In this document: positions 6,375 to 7,498 of the stretch, piece after piece | How the letters are laid out: each line of letters starts with the position of its first letter | Position numbering within the stretch: position 1 is the stretch's first letter | Assembly (NCBI GenBank): GCA_900547035.1 | Contig: URFM01000086.1 | Coordinates: 1 to 7,498 of the forward strand | Length of the DNA stretch: 7,498 nucleotides | Source: an uncultured Clostridium sp. | GTDB lineage: Bacteria > Bacillota > Clostridia > Lachnospirales > Lachnospiraceae | Reading direction: 5' to 3' | Position numbers and translations under genes: made by a program | The notes under the pieces: generated by a model | Databases searched by the model: none | The model's input: the letters and a program-made list of their open reading frames with translations, nothing else | Told to the model about the DNA's origin: nothing

Positions 6375-7169
6375 ATGCTTTCCGAAAAGAAACTCTTCTT
6401 ATTTGATATTGACGGAACCGTGGCCTTGGGCGATGTCCTGCTGCCCGGAGCGGCGGAATTCTTCCAGGAAATTAAAGAGCGCGGCGGGCAGTTTGTATTC
6501 ATTACCAATAACTCCACCAAAAGCATTGCGGACTACATCAAAAAATTCCGTCAGATGGGTGTCTCAACCGATCCACAGAATTTTGTAACTGCCTCCACCG
6601 CTTCTGCCAGCTGGCTACGGCAACACGCAGCTGGAAAGACTATCTATACACTTGGAACACGATCACTGATTCGAGAGCTTGAAGGACATGGAATCCGCGT
6701 CACCACGGATCCGGACACCCAGGATATTTCCTTTGTGCTGGTTGCCTACGACAGCGAACTTACCTACAAGAAGCTGACTGACACCTGCCGCATCCTGCAG
6801 ACCCGCCCTGTCACCTTCCTTGCCACCAACCCGGATCTGGTCTGCCCGGTCCCATTTGGCTATGTACCCGACTGCGGATCCATATGTCAGATGATCACTA
6901 ATGCCACAGGCCAGGTACCACATTATATCGGAAAACCTTCTACCGATATGGTGGATATTGCGCTCCGGGAAAATCCGTTTACCAAAGAGGAAACCGTGAT
7001 AGTGGGTGACAGGTTTTACACTGACATTGCATGCGGGAACGCTTCTGGGGTAGAGACAGTCCTGGTACTAACCGGTGAAGCGAAAAAAACAGATACTATG
7101 ATTCATACGTACTCTCCAACTTATATTTTCGACTCCATAAAAGAAGTAAAGAAAGCCTGGAAGAATTAG
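6375..7169 (+). CDS. HAD-IIA family phosphatase (NagD/AraL/glycerol-phosphatase type)
   Basis: This 264-residue cytosolic hydrolase should remove phosphate from a small phosphorylated metabolite. All HAD motifs are present: motif I DIDGT (nucleophile Asp11, acid/base Asp13), motif II ITNNST (Thr44), motif III Lys187 in IGKPSTDM, and motif IV GDRFYTDI (Asp212, Asp217). The TNPD (151-154) and the C2-type cap between motifs II and III place it in subclass IIA with NagD, B. subtilis AraL and phosphoglycolate/glycerol-3-phosphate phosphatases. Length is normal. GGAGG (6364-6368) overlaps the end of the preceding gene and lies 6 bases before the ATG. The last nine codons form the 5' arm of the operon terminator. 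Being last in a transport operon it may finish the pathway by dephosphorylation or, as proposed for AraL, drain toxic sugar phosphates. Confidence 0.93.
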   Translation: MLSEKKLFLFDIDGTVALGDVLLPGAAEFFQEIKERGGQFVFITNNSTKSIADYIKKFRQMGVSTDPQNFVTASTASASWLRQHAAGKTIYTLGTRSLIRELEGHGIRVTTDPDTQDISFVLVAYDSELTYKKLTDTCRILQTRPVTFLATNPDLVCPVPFGYVPDCGSICQMITNATGQVPHYIGKPSTDMVDIALRENPFTKEETVIVGDRFYTDIACGNASGVETVLVLTGEAKKTDTMIHTYSPTYIFDSIKEVKKAWKN

Positions 7170-7194
7170 TAATCCAGGCTTTCTCTACTTCTTT
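7140..7194 (+). terminator. Operon terminator whose stem starts inside the phosphatase gene
   Basis: Arms 7140-7161 and 7173-7194 pair over 22 bp with a single mismatch (7149/7185) around an 11-base loop that contains the stop codon. The inner core, AAGCCTGGA with TCCAGGCTT, is GC-rich. The outer right arm is pyrimidine-rich (CTACTTCTTT), so the inner hairpin alone would already be followed by a U-rich tract. The sequence is similar on the other strand, so it may work in both directions. Confidence 0.75.
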
Positions 7195-7267
7195 AAAATT
7201 TTCAATGCGGTATGTGTAATGATTGTAAAAGATGAAATAACGCAACAATATAGCATTGCTTACTTAT

Positions 7268-7308
7268 AAAAAAGTAACCGACTCAGAAACGAGAACGATT
7301 ACTTTTTT
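7268..7308. terminator. T-flanked hairpin, possible bidirectional terminator
   Basis: A 10-bp outer stem (AAAAAAGTAA 7268-7277 with TTACTTTTTT 7299-7308) can continue inward through CG and CTC/GAG pairs. The arm ends in six T on the plus strand and in six T on the minus strand, the shape of a bidirectional terminator. It lies about 100 bp past the end of the operon, so it may back up the first terminator, or end a convergent gene beyond the right edge. Confidence 0.55.
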
Positions 7309-7447
7309 AGATAGTATGAATTTAAGTGCTGCTTCATTCTAATGCAAAACCGTAAAGATAGCAAGGAAAAGTGACATCATGATGGATATTGCCATATTTT
7401 TGCTTAATAATACCGTCTCATATTCGAAAGAGAGTAGTGTAGATAAA

Positions 7448-7493
7448 CCTGAATTATTCACGACTTTGCCACGAATGTGGCTGAAAGCCACAT
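7448..7493 (-). repeat. Right-edge repeat with a GCCAC hairpin, inverted relative to the left-edge copy
   Basis: CCTGAATTATTCACG (7448-7462) is the inverted counterpart of positions 41-55 with one difference. It is followed by GCCAC (7468-7472), GTGGC (7477-7481) and GCCAC (7487-7491... within 7486-7493). The best hairpin is ATGTGGCT/AGCCACAT, 8 bp with a GAA loop (7475-7493). The combination of a conserved flank and a compact hairpin looks like an interspersed palindromic repeat or the end of a transposable element. No transposase gene is visible in the window. Confidence 0.45.
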
Positions 7494-7498
7494 AGTTA

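Noticed and set aside
1..7498. CRISPR array, tRNA, rRNA, transposase or phage genes
   Set aside because: No regularly spaced repeats, no cloverleaf-like segment and no transposase or phage-type protein is visible.

Overview
The window looks like chromosomal DNA from a Gram-positive, low-to-mid GC anaerobe of the Clostridia, most likely Lachnospiraceae. The evidence is strong AGGAGG-type ribosome binding sites before almost every gene, a short lipoprotein signal on the solute-binding protein, AT-rich intergenic DNA around moderately GC-rich genes, and intrinsic terminators. The family assignment is an inference from general character, not from a marker gene.

Layout. Positions 1-222 carry no convincing gene; they hold a copy of a short repeat near the left edge and the intrinsic terminator of the first gene. 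Positions 223-693 (minus strand) encode methylglyoxal synthase (mgsA), with its own promoter candidate near 801-828. Positions 694-1221 are a divergent intergenic region with several palindromes, one of which covers the mgsA -35 box, and a perfect TATAAT box about 60 bp before the next gene. Positions 1222-7169 (plus strand) are one tightly packed six-gene operon: lipoprotein solute-binding protein, two MalF/MalG-type (UgpA/UgpE-like) permeases, a UgpC/MalK-type ATPase, a TIM-barrel sugar phosphate isomerase/epimerase-like protein, and an HAD-IIA (NagD/AraL-type) phosphatase. Positions 7170-7498 hold a long terminator hairpin that begins inside the last codons of the operon, a second T-rich hairpin, and a repeat at the right edge that partly matches the left-edge repeat in inverted orientation.

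How it fits together. The four ABC genes make a complete importer of the carbohydrate-uptake-1 (CUT1) class; the closest family resemblance I can recognise is to sn-glycerol-3-phosphate (Ugp) systems. The two enzymes downstream are translationally coupled to the ATPase gene (32-bp overlap, then a 3-bp gap) and probably act on the imported compound. The operon contains no kinase but does contain a phosphatase. This suggests either a substrate that enters already phosphorylated (for example a glycerol- or polyol-phosphate ester) or a clean-up phosphatase acting on phosphorylated by-products. A hairpin between the binding-protein gene and the first permease gene probably keeps binding-protein mRNA more abundant. 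The neighbouring mgsA consumes dihydroxyacetone phosphate and releases phosphate, so a link to triose-phosphate or phosphate balance is possible, but it rests on proximity alone. No transcriptional regulator gene is present in the window.
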